Assembly (NCBI GenBank): GCA_020736575.1
Contig: JAGPYM010000002.1
Coordinates: 2,790,001 to 2,854,000, forward strand
From: Thelonectria olida
Taxonomy: Eukaryota; Ascomycota; Sordariomycetes; Hypocreales; Nectriaceae
Length of the DNA: 64,000 nt
Direction of reading: 5' to 3'
The translations under genes were made by a program, and so were the position numbers. Positions 12,601 through 23,241 of the stretch are shown piece by piece (the first letter of the stretch is position 1; each line of letters starts with the position of its first letter). The notes under the pieces were generated by a model. That model did no database searches. It saw only the letters and a program-made list of their open reading frames with translations, and had not been told where the DNA came from.

Positions 12601-13614
12601 ATGCTTCGCCAAGTGTATGCTCGAATTGATCTCCCCCAATCTCATCCATCACTACTAACATTCCATTCCAGAAAACCCCGTAATGCCCGCTCGAAGCGCG
12701 CGCTCGAGAAGCGAGAGCCCAAGGCCGTCGAGAACCCAAAGACCTGCCTCTTCCTCCGCGGCACCACCTGCTCGCAGATCGTCCAGGACGCCCTCAACGA
12801 CCTGCACCAGATGCGCCAGCCCCTCGCCAAAAAGTTCACCAAGAAGAACCCCATCCACCCGTTCGACAATGCCGACTCGCTTGAGTTCTTCTCCGAGAAG
12901 AACGACGCCAGTCTGATGGTCTTTGGCAGCAGCCAAAAGAAGCGCCCCCACAACCTCACCCTCGTCCGCACCTTTGGCCACAAGGTCTACGACATGCTCG
13001 AGCTCTACCTCGACCCCGAGAGCTTCCGCACCATTTCCCAGTTCAAGACCAAGAAGTTCGCCGTCGGCATGCGACCCATGGTGCTCTTCGCCGGCACCGC
13101 CTTCGAGAACCCCATCGCCGACGAGTACACCCTCGCCAAGAGCATGTTCATCGACTTCTTCAAGGGCGAGACCAACGACAAGATTGACGTCGAGGGTCTG
13201 CAGTACATCGTATCCATCAGCGCCGAGGACACCGCCGGCGACGGCGACGCCAAGCCCACCATCCATCTGCGCGTCTACACCATTTCAACCAAGCGCAGCG
13301 GTCAGCGCCTCCCGCGCGTCGAGGTTGAAGAAATTGGTCCCCGCATGGACTTCCACGTCGGGCGTGTCAAGGAGGCCGACGAGTCGATGCGCAAGGAGGC
13401 CATGAAGAAGGCCCGCGGCCTTGAGGAGCGCACCAAGAAGAACATCACCACGGACGCCATGGGTGACAAGATTGGTCGCGTGCACTTGGGCAAGCAGGAT
13501 CTCAGCGAGATGCAGCTGCGCAAGATGAAGGGATTGAAGCGCAACCGAAATGAGGATGCTGAGGAGCTGGAGGACAACATTGACGAGGAGGACAACAAGA
13601 GGATAAAGCAATAG
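12601..13614 (+). CDS. RPF2: Ribosome production factor 2 (Brix-domain protein)
   Basis: Nucleolar 60S assembly factor that works with Rrs1 to load the 5S RNP (5S rRNA, uL18, uL5) onto pre-60S particles. Exons are 12601-12614 and 12672-13614. The 57-nt intron has donor GTATGC, a perfect TACTAAC branch and acceptor TTCCAG. Splicing gives 318 aa beginning MLRQVKPRNARSKR, which matches the family N-terminus. The intron length is a multiple of three and holds no stop, so an unspliced message would still be translated with 19 extra residues. The Brix domain covers roughly residues 28-240 (landmarks FLRGTTCSQ, TLVRTFGHKVYDMLEL, KKFAVGMRP). The tail is basic then acidic (residues about 270-318), as usual for nucleolar proteins. 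It converges on the CipB-like gene, with 137 bp between stops. Confidence 0.96.
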   Translation: MLRQVYARIDLPQSHPSLLTFHSRKPRNARSKRALEKREPKAVENPKTCLFLRGTTCSQIVQDALNDLHQMRQPLAKKFTKKNPIHPFDNADSLEFFSEKNDASLMVFGSSQKKRPHNLTLVRTFGHKVYDMLELYLDPESFRTISQFKTKKFAVGMRPMVLFAGTAFENPIADEYTLAKSMFIDFFKGETNDKIDVEGLQYIVSISAEDTAGDGDAKPTIHLRVYTISTKRSGQRLPRVEVEEIGPRMDFHVGRVKEADESMRKEAMKKARGLEERTKKNITTDAMGDKIGRVHLGKQDLSEMQLRKMKGLKRNRNEDAEELEDNIDEEDNKRIKQ

Positions 13615-13751
13615 AGCAAACGTAGTTAGTTGCCTTTCGGACTTGGAGTTGGGCGTCTGGAAAAGGTCCCAGGAAGACCATGTCAATCGATGAATTTCCT
13701 CATATCATTTCCTATTAATTACATCTACCCCGTCTCAATTGCGTCCTCTAC

Positions 13752-14876
13752 CTACTCCAAAGTCACGACCACTTTCTTCATAGTAACGCCCTTTAAGATG
13801 GTATCCATCCCGTCCTGGATTTTCTCCAGCCCATTGCCGAGAACCATGGGCTCGGGGCTCGTAACGTACTCCTGCTCCCGCAACGAATCTTCCAGGAACC
13901 GAAACACCATTGCATCCTTCGCATCCCATTCTACCAAGTCACTGCCGAAGATGAACTTGCTCCCCACACCACTGCGCCAGATCTTGAATCGCATCGTCAC
14001 CGAAAGCCACATGAACTTGGCAACGAAGGGTATCATGGCCAGAGTCGAGGTGGGAAACGGCCCCGGTGTGTCGATGGAAGCCTGCGAGACAAACTGGCGG
14101 GCCCCTGGAATTTGAGTGACGATGTCGATGCATCTCCCCAGTGAGTAATTTCCGATGGCCAGGGCACCCGCGCACTCTCGGTCCGCAAACGCAGCGATGA
14201 TGTCCTGCTCGACTGTCGGACTGCGATAATCAAACATTTCCGCGGCGCCCAGACGACGCACAGCGTCCCAGTTCTTAGGCGACGCCGTAGCGATGACATC
14301 GTAACCAGCAGCAGTAGCGAGCTGAACGGCATTGTTTCCCACGCTGGTGCTAGCTCCCCAGATGAGCAGCGTCTTCCCCGTGTGAGTCCTCTTCTCCGCC
14401 ACGCGAGGAGATTCCAGTGCCAGCTGGTCCTTCTGGAAAAGACCGCACGCAGCTGTGCAAGCGCCGAGGGGGACGACGCAAGCTTGGGCAAAGGTGACGT
14501 TGTGAGGGATTTTCGCCGTGAGCATCTCCCTGACGACGACGGCCTCTTGAAACGCGCCTTCCTGAGGCCGTTTGCCTCTTTTGTCTATGCCCAAGGCGAG
14601 GGCAACGACTCTATCGCCTTTTTGGAAACGCTTGACATCGGGGCCAACCTCGAGGACTTCCCCTGCAACGTCATTCCCCACGATGAGTGGATATTCGAGC
14701 CATGGAAACATCCGTTTGCCAGCGACTTGCTTTACGGCGTCAACGGGGTTAATGGCGACGGCGCGGTTGCGAATGACGACCTCGTTGGGCCCAGGAGTAG
14801 GATAAGGTGCATCTTTGACCTCGAGAGGTGAGCGGTCTGGCCGTACGAGATAGGCGGCACTGTTCGAGGTGGCCAT
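13752..14876 (-). CDS. CipB-like medium-chain NAD(P)H oxidoreductase
   Basis: Single-exon 374-aa protein of the medium-chain dehydrogenase/reductase superfamily. It is closest by memory to the zinc-binding-oxidoreductase-like CipB/ToxD group of filamentous fungi. The GroES-like N-terminal part contains the INPVDAVKQ and YPLIVGNDVAGEVLEVG motifs. The Rossmann part starts at GKTLLIWGASTSVG, a GxxxxxG cofactor loop typical of NADPH users. The classical catalytic zinc ligands are not evident, so a zinc-free quinone- or enoyl-reductase chemistry is likely. Substrate is unknown. I chose the ATG at 14876 (context ACAATGGCC) over an in-frame ATG nine bases upstream. It is on the same strand as the regulator gene at 15797-17423, 920 bp away, which makes regulation by it possible but unproven. 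Confidence 0.9.
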   Translation of the reverse strand: MATSNSAAYLVRPDRSPLEVKDAPYPTPGPNEVVIRNRAVAINPVDAVKQVAGKRMFPWLEYPLIVGNDVAGEVLEVGPDVKRFQKGDRVVALALGIDKRGKRPQEGAFQEAVVVREMLTAKIPHNVTFAQACVVPLGACTAACGLFQKDQLALESPRVAEKRTHTGKTLLIWGASTSVGNNAVQLATAAGYDVIATASPKNWDAVRRLGAAEMFDYRSPTVEQDIIAAFADRECAGALAIGNYSLGRCIDIVTQIPGARQFVSQASIDTPGPFPTSTLAMIPFVAKFMWLSVTMRFKIWRSGVGSKFIFGSDLVEWDAKDAMVFRFLEDSLREQEYVTSPEPMVLGNGLEKIQDGMDTILKGVTMKKVVVTLE

Positions 14877-15796
14877 TGTGTACATGAGCCCAAAGATAGT
14901 AAAGATAAAATATACAATTAAGTTTAACAGCCTGTTGTGTAGAAAGAGAGCTCTCTCGAGTGTCCTTGTTGAGCTCGATTGTGATAGCAGACATCAACCA
15001 GACAGTGGTGGAGATAGATGTTTATATAGGTATCAGATCCCGTCATGTCTCAAAACTCGGACTCGGACCCGGCAAACAAACGAAGTCCATGCTGCAGACT
15101 ACGGGAGTTAACAACCGGGCTTCACGTTCGGGTTCGGACTCGAGCTGGTCGGTCTCTCGTGTGTCACGCTGTGTCGTCTCTGCGTCTCCATCCAATAGTG
15201 GTCGTTGGAAACTGGGGGATATCGCACGTCCGAGTCCCAGCCCCGGTGTGGGAGTCCCACCCCAGCCCACGCTAACCTCATACCGTATTCTGAGGCTCTT
15301 CTCATTGGTGTATTGGCCAGCCCTCGTCCCAAGGAGTCAAGATCTCCATCACCTCCATTTCCCACCTCGATCTGAGAGCCCACCCGAATCATAGGTTTGC
15401 TGCCATGTGTTTGTTCACGTCGCACCAGAAGATTCGTCTGAGTGGTGATTATCCAAGACAACCCCTGTCGGTGTGGTCTTCGGGGGATGGCTTGTCCCAT
15501 CCTAGAATCCCACTGACGTGTTTCACTCGTCTGTACCTCCAAGTCTCATTAGCTCCTCCGTAATACTTCCTCTTCTTCTCTTTATTTATACTGTCGCCAA
15601 AGCTCCCTGTTTCCACATTTATCGTAACGTATTCATAAGTCTGACATCGCCTGGGGTATTAGAAGACTTGCGTCGTGAAAGTAGTTGCTAGAAGGTAAGC
15701 GTGTGAATCGAGTTGAGTTAGCACCCAAGGGGGTTTCAGATGATGTCGAGCGCTCCGGTCGTGAGTTCTGGCTCCATCAAGGCTCCAACATCTCGT
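14877..15796. other. Spacer: CipB-like promoter and transcription-factor 3' end
   Basis: This 920-bp spacer must hold the promoter of the CipB-like gene and the 3' untranslated region of the upstream regulator gene. A stretch at about 15570-15600 (TTTATTTATACTG) reads on minus as an A/T-rich CAGTATAAATAAA block, but it lies far from either start codon. No conserved reading frame was seen. Confidence 0.5.
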
Positions 15797-17423
15797 TCAG
15801 TCTGGTGAGACTGCTTCGAGATAGTCCTCGGGCGCAGTTTGTTGGTGAGCTGGTGTACGTGGAGGAGCCATGGGGGGTATGGGCTGCAATATGGGTTGCT
15901 GATTGAGCATGTCGGCCATCATTTCAATGTGGTGCAGCATGGACTGCACGGAGCCCTCCTGCTCTGGAGGTTCCGTGTCCCAGTCCGTTCCCCATACATC
16001 CTGTGGTATCGTATCTCCATCCCACAAAGCTATCCTGACAGGCCACTCAAGATGCCTCCACCATTTAGATCCAGGCTCGAACATACCCACCAGTCCCATC
16101 ACTTCCCTACGTGACACATCCTGAAGCCACCATGTGTCCATACGCTTCAGTAGCGCAAAGAAGCAAGCGAGGATTGCCAGTGCGCGGGGCCTCTTTGCTT
16201 CGACAAGCTCCACGAAGCGCCTTGAGACTGTAGCGAGGAAAGCGAGAGTGGCGGCTGGATACCGCTTCTTGTGCGCCCAGTTGATGACGCAAACGGCATG
16301 CGAGTAGGCCTGGGCTGTTGCGTTGACGAATCGAGGATCTTCGGCCACAAGTTCCTCCTCCACACCTTCAAGAAGGTGGCCAAAGAAGGAAACTGTTGAT
16401 CGAGGGTTTAAGTCGAGCTGAAAGCTGGGCTGAGAATCGATAACCGCCTTGACGGCCGTACTATTTCGAATCCACAGCCAAGACGCCGCCACAACGGTCT
16501 TAACGCCTTGGAAAGAATGGAACCATGCTAGGGGAAGTGCGTACCGGCTCGTTGGGTCGTTAGGGTCGGCATCCGCGTCATCTTTGATAAAGATGCGGGA
16601 GGCGATAGCCTGGAACGCGATCAAGGCTGCCGTCAGGAACAAAGCCTCAGCATTGTCCGGGGTAATGCCAGAGTTGAGTGAAGCGCAATAAGCTGCTAGA
16701 GTAGATGCGGAATAAGCATGTGATGCGCGGATCAAAGCCTTATCATCAGGCGCCATGGAACGAAGGTGGAAGGCGGCCACAGAAAGAATTGCATCCATCA
16801 GGTAGGGCTTGGCAAAGGCCATCTGGGGCAGTGTGCGAGACCAGATTTCTTCGGTGGCGGGAGAGTTGTTTAAGAGAGTCTTGGAGGTAACGGTGGTATA
16901 CTGATGCATGAGGCGCAACTCCAACATCCTGTCGACTTGACCGGAGAGGGATGTCGTTACTGTCGTCGAAGGTTGAGCATAGAAAGGGGTTGACGATGCC
17001 ATTTTCGAGGCATTAGAAACCGATGAATGTCGTATCGACGGAGTCTTTGGAATTTGTAAGGGTGGTGTGGTAGGCTTTGGGGTAGGAGCTCCATTACTCT
17101 CGGAGCTGGTGGTCGAGGCGACAAGTTCGTCGAGGACGTCCGGATTGCCGAAATCGCACAGCACGCCATGTTTGGCGCAGTTTCCACATCGTGGGTGGAT
17201 TTCGTCGCACTACATCATGGAAAGAGAAGACGTTCAGCAAGTGATCTAGAACAGACGGGGACGGGAGGGCTCGGTCGATAATGAGGATCGGGTCTCAGAC
17301 GGAGGAGGGCTTGCGGAAGTTTCGGTAAGCGGCGGCGACGGGGATAAGTCATACCTTGATCTTCCTGTTCTTGCACCTGCGACATCCGGCGCGAGACTTC
17401 TTGTGGGAGCGTCGAGGCGGCAT
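15797..17423 (-). CDS. Zn2Cys6 transcription factor, UPC2-like architecture
   Basis: Two exons, 17355-17423 and 15797-17209, are joined across a 145-nt intron (donor GTATGA, branch GCTGAAC, acceptor TGTAG, phase 0) to give 493 aa. The join completes a perfect binuclear zinc cluster, with cysteines at residues 14, 17, 24, 31, 34 and 41 (C-x2-C-x6-C-x6-C-x2-C-x6-C). The basic N-terminus (RRSHKKSRAGC) and the cluster sitting at the extreme N-terminus followed by a helical fungal-specific regulatory domain (about residues 120-400) resemble the sterol-uptake regulator UPC2/ECM22 group. Orthology to UPC2 is not established. A Ser/Thr/Pro-rich linker follows the cluster. Upstream DNA has a CACGTG at 17462-17467, 39 bp before the start. 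Targets are unknown; the CipB-like gene downstream is the nearest candidate. Confidence 0.9.
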
Positions 17424-20400
17424 GACTGAAGGTGAACAGAGGAAGTTTATGGGTATTGATTCACGTGTCGTCAACTAGCTCTCGGGGATTTCGCTGAGAG
17501 GACAGGGGATAGTATTCGCAGTCGCAGCATGGCCGCGGAGGCGTAGGGGCCTCGTTGGATCCGGGAGGCTAGTTGAAGACGACGGAATGTATTCGTGCGC
17601 GATTGAAGTTGTTTGCGTATCAGAGGAGAAGGTTCATGACGAGAGCGTGGTTGAACACAGCTGCTGGCCGGGGGTTTTGTCAAGAAGAAAAGAAGGTGTG
17701 CGTGCGGCTCGGTGCGTCGTGATGGACGGAGTTCCCCCAGAAAGCGGATTGCAGGCACGGATAGCGGGGCGGTCGAGGAGATTGGTGAAGAAAGGAACGA
17801 CTTCTGGCAGCCTGTTGCTTGGGACGGCTGTCAAAGTGGGCAACAAGGACCCGGTGGCCGGTGGGAGTGCAAGTCTCAAGAGGGACGAGTGAGCGAGCTA
17901 GAGGGCACTGCCACAACAGGGATGGCGTCGACGACCGCCGAGTCGGTGACGGCCTTGACTTTTTGGATGATTTTTTGAACGGCGGAGATATGGACGTGGT
18001 GGAGTGTGGAGCTCGTGCTGAGACGAGGAAAAACACGTGGTAGACGCCAATGCAAGTATGTTGTCAGTTGTCACTCATGATGTGAGGTGAGCATATATCG
18101 AAATTTTGTTGAGAGAATGTATGTATTATTGTTGATGGAGTTGATCTGGTTGTTGTTGTTGTTGTTGTTTGAAGGGAGCCAGTCAACGACAAGTGTGTGA
18201 CACCAGTCAGCTTTGACAAGTCCATCCCTCCCCGCAACTTCCATTCGTTTGGTTAAAGCTCGGCGGCTCTTTTCAATCAACACAGGGAAGGTACAAATGG
18301 AAGTAGTCGTTACTCTCGGTCTTTTTCTTTGCACGGCACAGGAGATAACCCGTCCATCTCGTCCCATCTTAAGTTGCCCCAGGGCCGGTCCTCCATACCT
18401 TTTACATACAAGTCCTCGGAGCCGGGATCATGACAGCGGCCGAACCAAGACGAGAGCAACAAGAAGAATATCGACAATATCAGGAACATCAGCAACGTCA
18501 ACCGCAGCAGCAGAATTTCCCCCAACAGATGTCGAAACTGCGCAAGGGTCCCTCCCGTCTCCCGTGAACCCTTGACCACCAGCTCATACATCTACCAAAA
18601 CACCAATTAAAGATGTTCCGTGCTTGGGCAGACCAAAGACGGACCAGACGGAAGACGGGCCAAAGGGTCCAACAAGTATCAATTCTCCCCCCATCTGCCC
18701 CTCCCGAGGCTCTGTTGGCGGGCGCGGCGCCGCGTGGAGCAGTACCGGGTGGTGTGTGTCCGAGTCGTATCATGCCTCTGCCTCTGAGCCGCTGGAGATC
18801 GCCGAATAATGGGGAGATTTGGAACAAGACGGTGAAGAAGACGGGCTGTGATTGATTGCAAATGCTCCCTCCCCCCCATGTCTTCCATGTTCACCCATGT
18901 CCAATCCCAACGTCTTCTCTCCAAACCGGCTGGGATAGACCGGGTAGTTGAATGGGTGCATCTCCCACGTTCCATCCCATCGGACAAAGCTTCCGAGCAA
19001 CCGGTGGCTTTGAAACCCATTCATCTGTCGTTGCCTCGTTTCCTCCCCGTCTTTGTTTGGATCTGAGCCAATTCTAGAAGGCCGTTTTCAAACAAGGCTG
19101 GCAGAATCGATGCAGAAAAAAAAGTGAGATTCCACAAGTTACCAGGTCCAGGGCTGTTTTAATATCCCCAACTCTTTTTCCTCCGTTTCTGCTGTCTGTG
19201 CTTATTCTTCTGCCTCCGCCGGCTCCATTGCATGAATCCATTCTCATGGCATTTTGGTCGGTTTTATCATGTTCTTGTCTGAGTCTTCGGCCCTTCGCTA
19301 TTATGTCTCCCCCATCAACGTGACATCGTCTCAGATGTACCAAACAACAAAACACACGAAAGTGCAATGTCGAAATAAAACCCCGTGACACAACCGGGCC
19401 TTTTTGCTGTCGTCAGCAACGGCCGCCCTCAGACATGCAAGGCACCCGAGGCTTCCACTTTGGGACGGACGCGGATGGAATCAGGAACCGGGATTGGGGG
19501 AGTTGGAGGGTTGGGGTATCTTCTCAGGACTGGACCTGTCATCCATCTCATCTCGTCGACTCATCTGGCTGATATTATCTGCCACCACCATCATCATCAT
19601 GATGCCCTTATTGTCACTGCAGGGCGCTTGGCCTTGCATTCGCCCACCCATTCCTTTCGCTTATCCCGTCGCAACACAACCACCAGCGCGGCGCCTCAAA
19701 TACGACTATCTCGTTCCCGCATCTGAGATCTCGTATTCGTACTCCGGATATCTAGCTCAGCTGTTCTGTCGCCCATCAAGCATACACAACCAGCTAATGT
19801 TCAGCCGATCGAGTGTGGCTTATCGTCTTAGTCTTCGTACTGCACATGCAATGCAGCTGATATCACAGCCTTACATCCTATCAAAGTCGAGTATTAGTTC
19901 TGCCATGTCGCAGCGCCTTTGCTCTTTGAGTCTCTTCGCATTTCCCCGTACCCTATTTGTGCTCACCGAATCTTTGTTGCCAGCTAACTTGCATCGTTTG
20001 CTGACGTAGCGGAACGGCATGATTCTAGGAGATGAGGAGGATAGGATCGTCCTACATTCTTATGCCTCCCTCGCTCCCTGGCAGAGTTATTATTGACTCT
20101 TCTTACGACACATGCGGCAGCCTTGGCGGCGCTGTCACCGTTTCAAGTCTGACTTCCATCATCTGTCGCTTTACTAATCCAACTTTCAGATTCCACCATT
20201 CTTCTTGTCCTTTTGTCCCTTTGCCCTTTTGCACCCATGTCTACGTACGAATTACTCGCCTATCGGCTCTCCCTTCAAACGCCACACGCCCCTCCATCTT
20301 GGACCAAATGAGCCGCTTCTGCCCGCCACCTCCCCAACTCAGCCATGGTGTCGTTTCCGCCCTTCTTTCACGAATCACTCGTGCTACAAAATCGCTACAA

Positions 20401-21521
20401 AGGTGCGGAGTACAACAGGACACCAACTCGCACGCAACCGCCCAAGATAGGATAAGCAGCAGTTGCATTTGTCAACTCCTGTCCAGCCGCCGCCACACCG
20501 CCGGGCATTCTTGAGTAACTAGGTATGTACTGTACAAACCTGCTTACCTATTTCGCAATCTACCTCCTCTCCCGAGATCCGGATTCACCTGACCCCGGCG
20601 AAGTGCAAGTCCGAATGATATTCTTGCGCCTTGCCTTCCAAGGCGAAAGGTTCCTCAAGATCCCGTCCCGAGAAAATCAGGAAGAAGGCCGTCCGAAACC
20701 ACATGGATTGATTACCCCGAAACCCCTTGTCCTCCGTCATCGAACCTTTTGCGTCATCCGTAGAATGGAAAAGTCTGCCCCGCGATGATGGATTTGTCGT
20801 CGAAAGAGGGGCAACATCGTACGCTGCCTTACAAATTGAATATCCAGAACTCGGCGTTTCTTGCGCCTGCGTAGTTTGATTGTCCAGTCAGGAGGGCATT
20901 TATCATGAGACTCCAGAGTCGATATAAAAATCTCATCATCTCGTCCCTGTTTGACATCAATTCAACAAATTGATCCCTCCGCAAGCCACACAAACATCTC
21001 TGGTCCCCGACATCCGTTCGCAGCCGCGTGGTCCTCCCGTCCTCTCCCCCTCCTTCTTCACGATCCCATTGAGGAGTCACACAGGCTTTTTTTTATACTT
21101 TTGCTCTTGTTGCGCAATTGTCCTCTGATCTTTGTCTCTCTTATAAAAAGAAAACTGACGTGATCGTTAAACTTTTTTGACCTTTTCTCTCGTACCTGCA
21201 CAACACCTCCCTTCTTTCCCCCTCTTCCTTCGCCCAGCCCCTCCGTCTCATAACAGCATCGACGCTTCAACTTCCACCATCCCGCCCTTGAATCGCGCAA
21301 AGGACGAGCATATTTTTTTTCGGTCCGGGGGCAAACTAAGGAGACACCAGGTGTGAGGAGTGCATCCTCTGTGCCTTAGTTTGACATAAAAGAAGAAGGT
21401 GCCGGCCGGTTCCTGGGTAATCAAAAGGGTTTCCTCTCCTCCTTTCCACCTTCAGCTCTCTCTCGTCCTCCTCCAATTCCTGTTCCTCTTTTCAATCCAT
21501 CATCTCAATTGCCATCTCACC
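17424..21521. other. 4.1-kb spacer between regulator gene and CYS3
   Basis: It contains the promoters of the transcription factor (minus) and CYS3 (plus). Visible items are a (TTG)n run at about 18149-18169 and a pair of overlapping small open frames at 18310-18591. Near CYS3 there is a pyrimidine-rich tract from about 21180 to 21260, a TATAAAA at 21142-21148 and a TGACGTGA at 21156-21163. The half-site TGACGT fits a bZIP factor, and sulfur genes of fungi are controlled by one, but the match is too short to assign. A frame at 20032-20514 shows no recognisable domain. Confidence 0.5.
18310..18591 (-). CDS. Possible 93-aa single-pass membrane microprotein
   Basis: This ATG-initiated frame encodes a soluble N-terminus of about 20 residues, one strongly hydrophobic segment (about residues 22-51) and a charged C-terminus rich in Asp, Glu and Lys. 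I do not recognise the family. The same DNA read on plus carries a 45-codon glutamine-rich frame (18430-18567). CAG-type repeats give leucine on one strand and glutamine on the other, so compositional coincidence could explain both. There is no neighbour evidence. It is listed only because the membrane architecture is clean. Confidence 0.2.
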   Translation of the reverse strand: MYELVVKGSRETGGTLAQFRHLLGEILLLRLTLLMFLILSIFFLLLSSWFGRCHDPGSEDLYVKGMEDRPWGNLRWDEMDGLSPVPCKEKDRE

Positions 21522-22817
21522 ATGTCGGCTCTTCCTCTCCTCAACTCAGACCCCGTGGCCACCCCGCCTCGTCCTCCGTCCCCCGTCCACGCCTTCGGAA
21601 CCCTCGCCGTCCACGCCGGATCCCCGCATGACCCCACCACCGGCGCCGTCATCGAGCCCATCTCCCTCTCCACCACCTTCGCCCAGACTGCTGTGGGCAA
21701 GCCCGTGGGAGAGTACGAATACTCTCGCTCCTCGAACCCCAACCGCACAAACTTCGAGGCCGCCGTCGCTGCTCTCGAGAAGGCAAAGTACGCCCTCGCC
21801 TTCTCCTCTGGCAGCGCCACCACAGCCAACATCCTTCAGAGCCTTGCTTCCGGAAGCCATGTCATCTCCGTCTCGGATGTCTACGGCGGCACCCATCGCT
21901 ACTTCACCCAGGTTGCAAAGGCACATGGCGTAAAGGTCACCTTTACTCCGGAGATTGAGGTCGACATCTCAGAACACATCACTGACCAGACCCGGTTGAT
22001 CTGGATCGAGAGCCCTAGCAACCCTACCTTGCGACTCGTTGATATCCGCGCTGTTGTCTCTGAGGCCCATAAGCGTGGTGTGCTGGTTGTTGTCGACAAT
22101 ACGTTCCTCTCTCCCTATGTTCAGAATCCACTCGACCTCGGTGCCGACATTGTTGTCCACAGCGTGACCAAGTACATCAATGGCCATAGCGATGTTGTTA
22201 TGGGCGTCGCTGCCTTCAACAGTGATGAACTCAAGGAGCGTCTAGGCTTCCTCCAGAACGCCATTGGCGCCGTGCCATCCGCCTTCGACTCTTGGCTCGC
22301 CCACCGAGGCCTCAAGACCCTTCACCTGCGAGCCCGCGAGGCCACCAGAAACGCAACTGCCGTGGCCACTGCCCTTGAGGCTTCACCTCTAGTCATCGCC
22401 GTCAACTATCCCGGTCTCGAATCACACCCCCAGCGCCACATCGCCAAGAAGCAGCACCGCGACGCCATGGGCGGTGGTATGCTGTCCTTCCGCATCCAGG
22501 GTGGCCACGCCGCAGCCGAACGTTTCTGTCAGTTCACCAAAATCTTCACCTTGGCCGAAAGCTTGGGCGGTATCGAGTCGCTGGTCGAGGTACCCAGCAG
22601 CATGACTCACGCAGGTATTCCCAGGGACCAACGCGAGGCTGTTGGTGTATTTGACGATCTTGTGCGCATCAGCTGTGGAGTGGAAGATGCCGAAGACCTA
22701 AAGAATGACGTGCTCCAAGCACTGCAGAAGGCTGTGGCGGCATCGAAGAACGCAGTCAACGGTTCTAATGGCATTAATGGAAACGGTGTGAACGGCAATG
22801 GCGTAAACGGACAATGA
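21522..22817 (+). CDS. CYS3: Cystathionine gamma-lyase
   Basis: PLP enzyme of reverse transsulfuration (EC 4.4.1.1). It cleaves cystathionine to cysteine, 2-oxobutanoate and ammonia in the cytosol. It is a single exon of 431 aa. Family marks are YSRSSNPNR (phosphate-binding Tyr67 and Arg69), FSSGSATTA, Asp192 in VVDNTF, which pairs with the pyridine nitrogen, and the Schiff-base lysine Lys217 in SVTKYINGHSD. The C-terminal half has LAESLGGIESL and HAGIP. The residue pattern matches yeast Cys3 rather than cystathionine beta-lyase or gamma-synthase. The start has context TCACCATGTCG; the frame is open upstream but contains no earlier ATG. It is longer than the yeast enzyme through about 20 N-terminal residues and a C-terminal Asn-Gly repeat tail (last about 20 residues). 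It converges on the F-box gene. Confidence 0.95.
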   Translation: MSALPLLNSDPVATPPRPPSPVHAFGTLAVHAGSPHDPTTGAVIEPISLSTTFAQTAVGKPVGEYEYSRSSNPNRTNFEAAVAALEKAKYALAFSSGSATTANILQSLASGSHVISVSDVYGGTHRYFTQVAKAHGVKVTFTPEIEVDISEHITDQTRLIWIESPSNPTLRLVDIRAVVSEAHKRGVLVVVDNTFLSPYVQNPLDLGADIVVHSVTKYINGHSDVVMGVAAFNSDELKERLGFLQNAIGAVPSAFDSWLAHRGLKTLHLRAREATRNATAVATALEASPLVIAVNYPGLESHPQRHIAKKQHRDAMGGGMLSFRIQGGHAAAERFCQFTKIFTLAESLGGIESLVEVPSSMTHAGIPRDQREAVGVFDDLVRISCGVEDAEDLKNDVLQALQKAVAASKNAVNGSNGINGNGVNGNGVNGQ

Positions 22818-23241
22818 AAGAAAAGGGAGAAGGCGAACTGCAAAAAAAATCTTGGGCGATAGACGCGTTAGACTTCAATAATTTTACGACTTCTGATGAG
22901 ATGGAGTTTGAGCAAACAATAAAGAGGATGATAGTGTGGCAAGTGTAGTCTTGAGGTAGCCCATATACACCGGGGCAACCTAAGGAAAAGTTGTTGAATT
23001 GTAATCCAATAGCAAATATAGCCATTGACAATTCCAATTGATTACTACTCAAAATGCGACTTGAGATGGCATTCGTGAAGGGAATCTCCTCGACGGTATT
23101 AAAGCACGTCGAGTGATAGATAGACCTTGCCGTGTTGTCTTTCCTCACAGAGCCCAAGTATTCTGAAATTGAAACATGTCCTTCTTATAGTCGTAATTCA
23201 TAAAGTCCTAACCGCCCTCTGCGGGCAGCGTCGCGTACTGT
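22818..23241. other. Convergent 3' spacer of CYS3 and F-box gene
   Basis: This 424-bp spacer lies between two stop codons. An AATAAA at 22918-22923, 100 bp past the CYS3 stop, is a plausible polyadenylation signal on plus. No gene is seen. Confidence 0.5.

Noticed and set aside
12655..13266. 203-codon antisense frame over RPF2
   Set aside because: Shadow of the highly biased RPF2 codons; the sense frame carries the Brix domain.
19404..20009. 201-codon plus frame upstream of CYS3
   Set aside because: Starts at TTG and has no recognisable feature.
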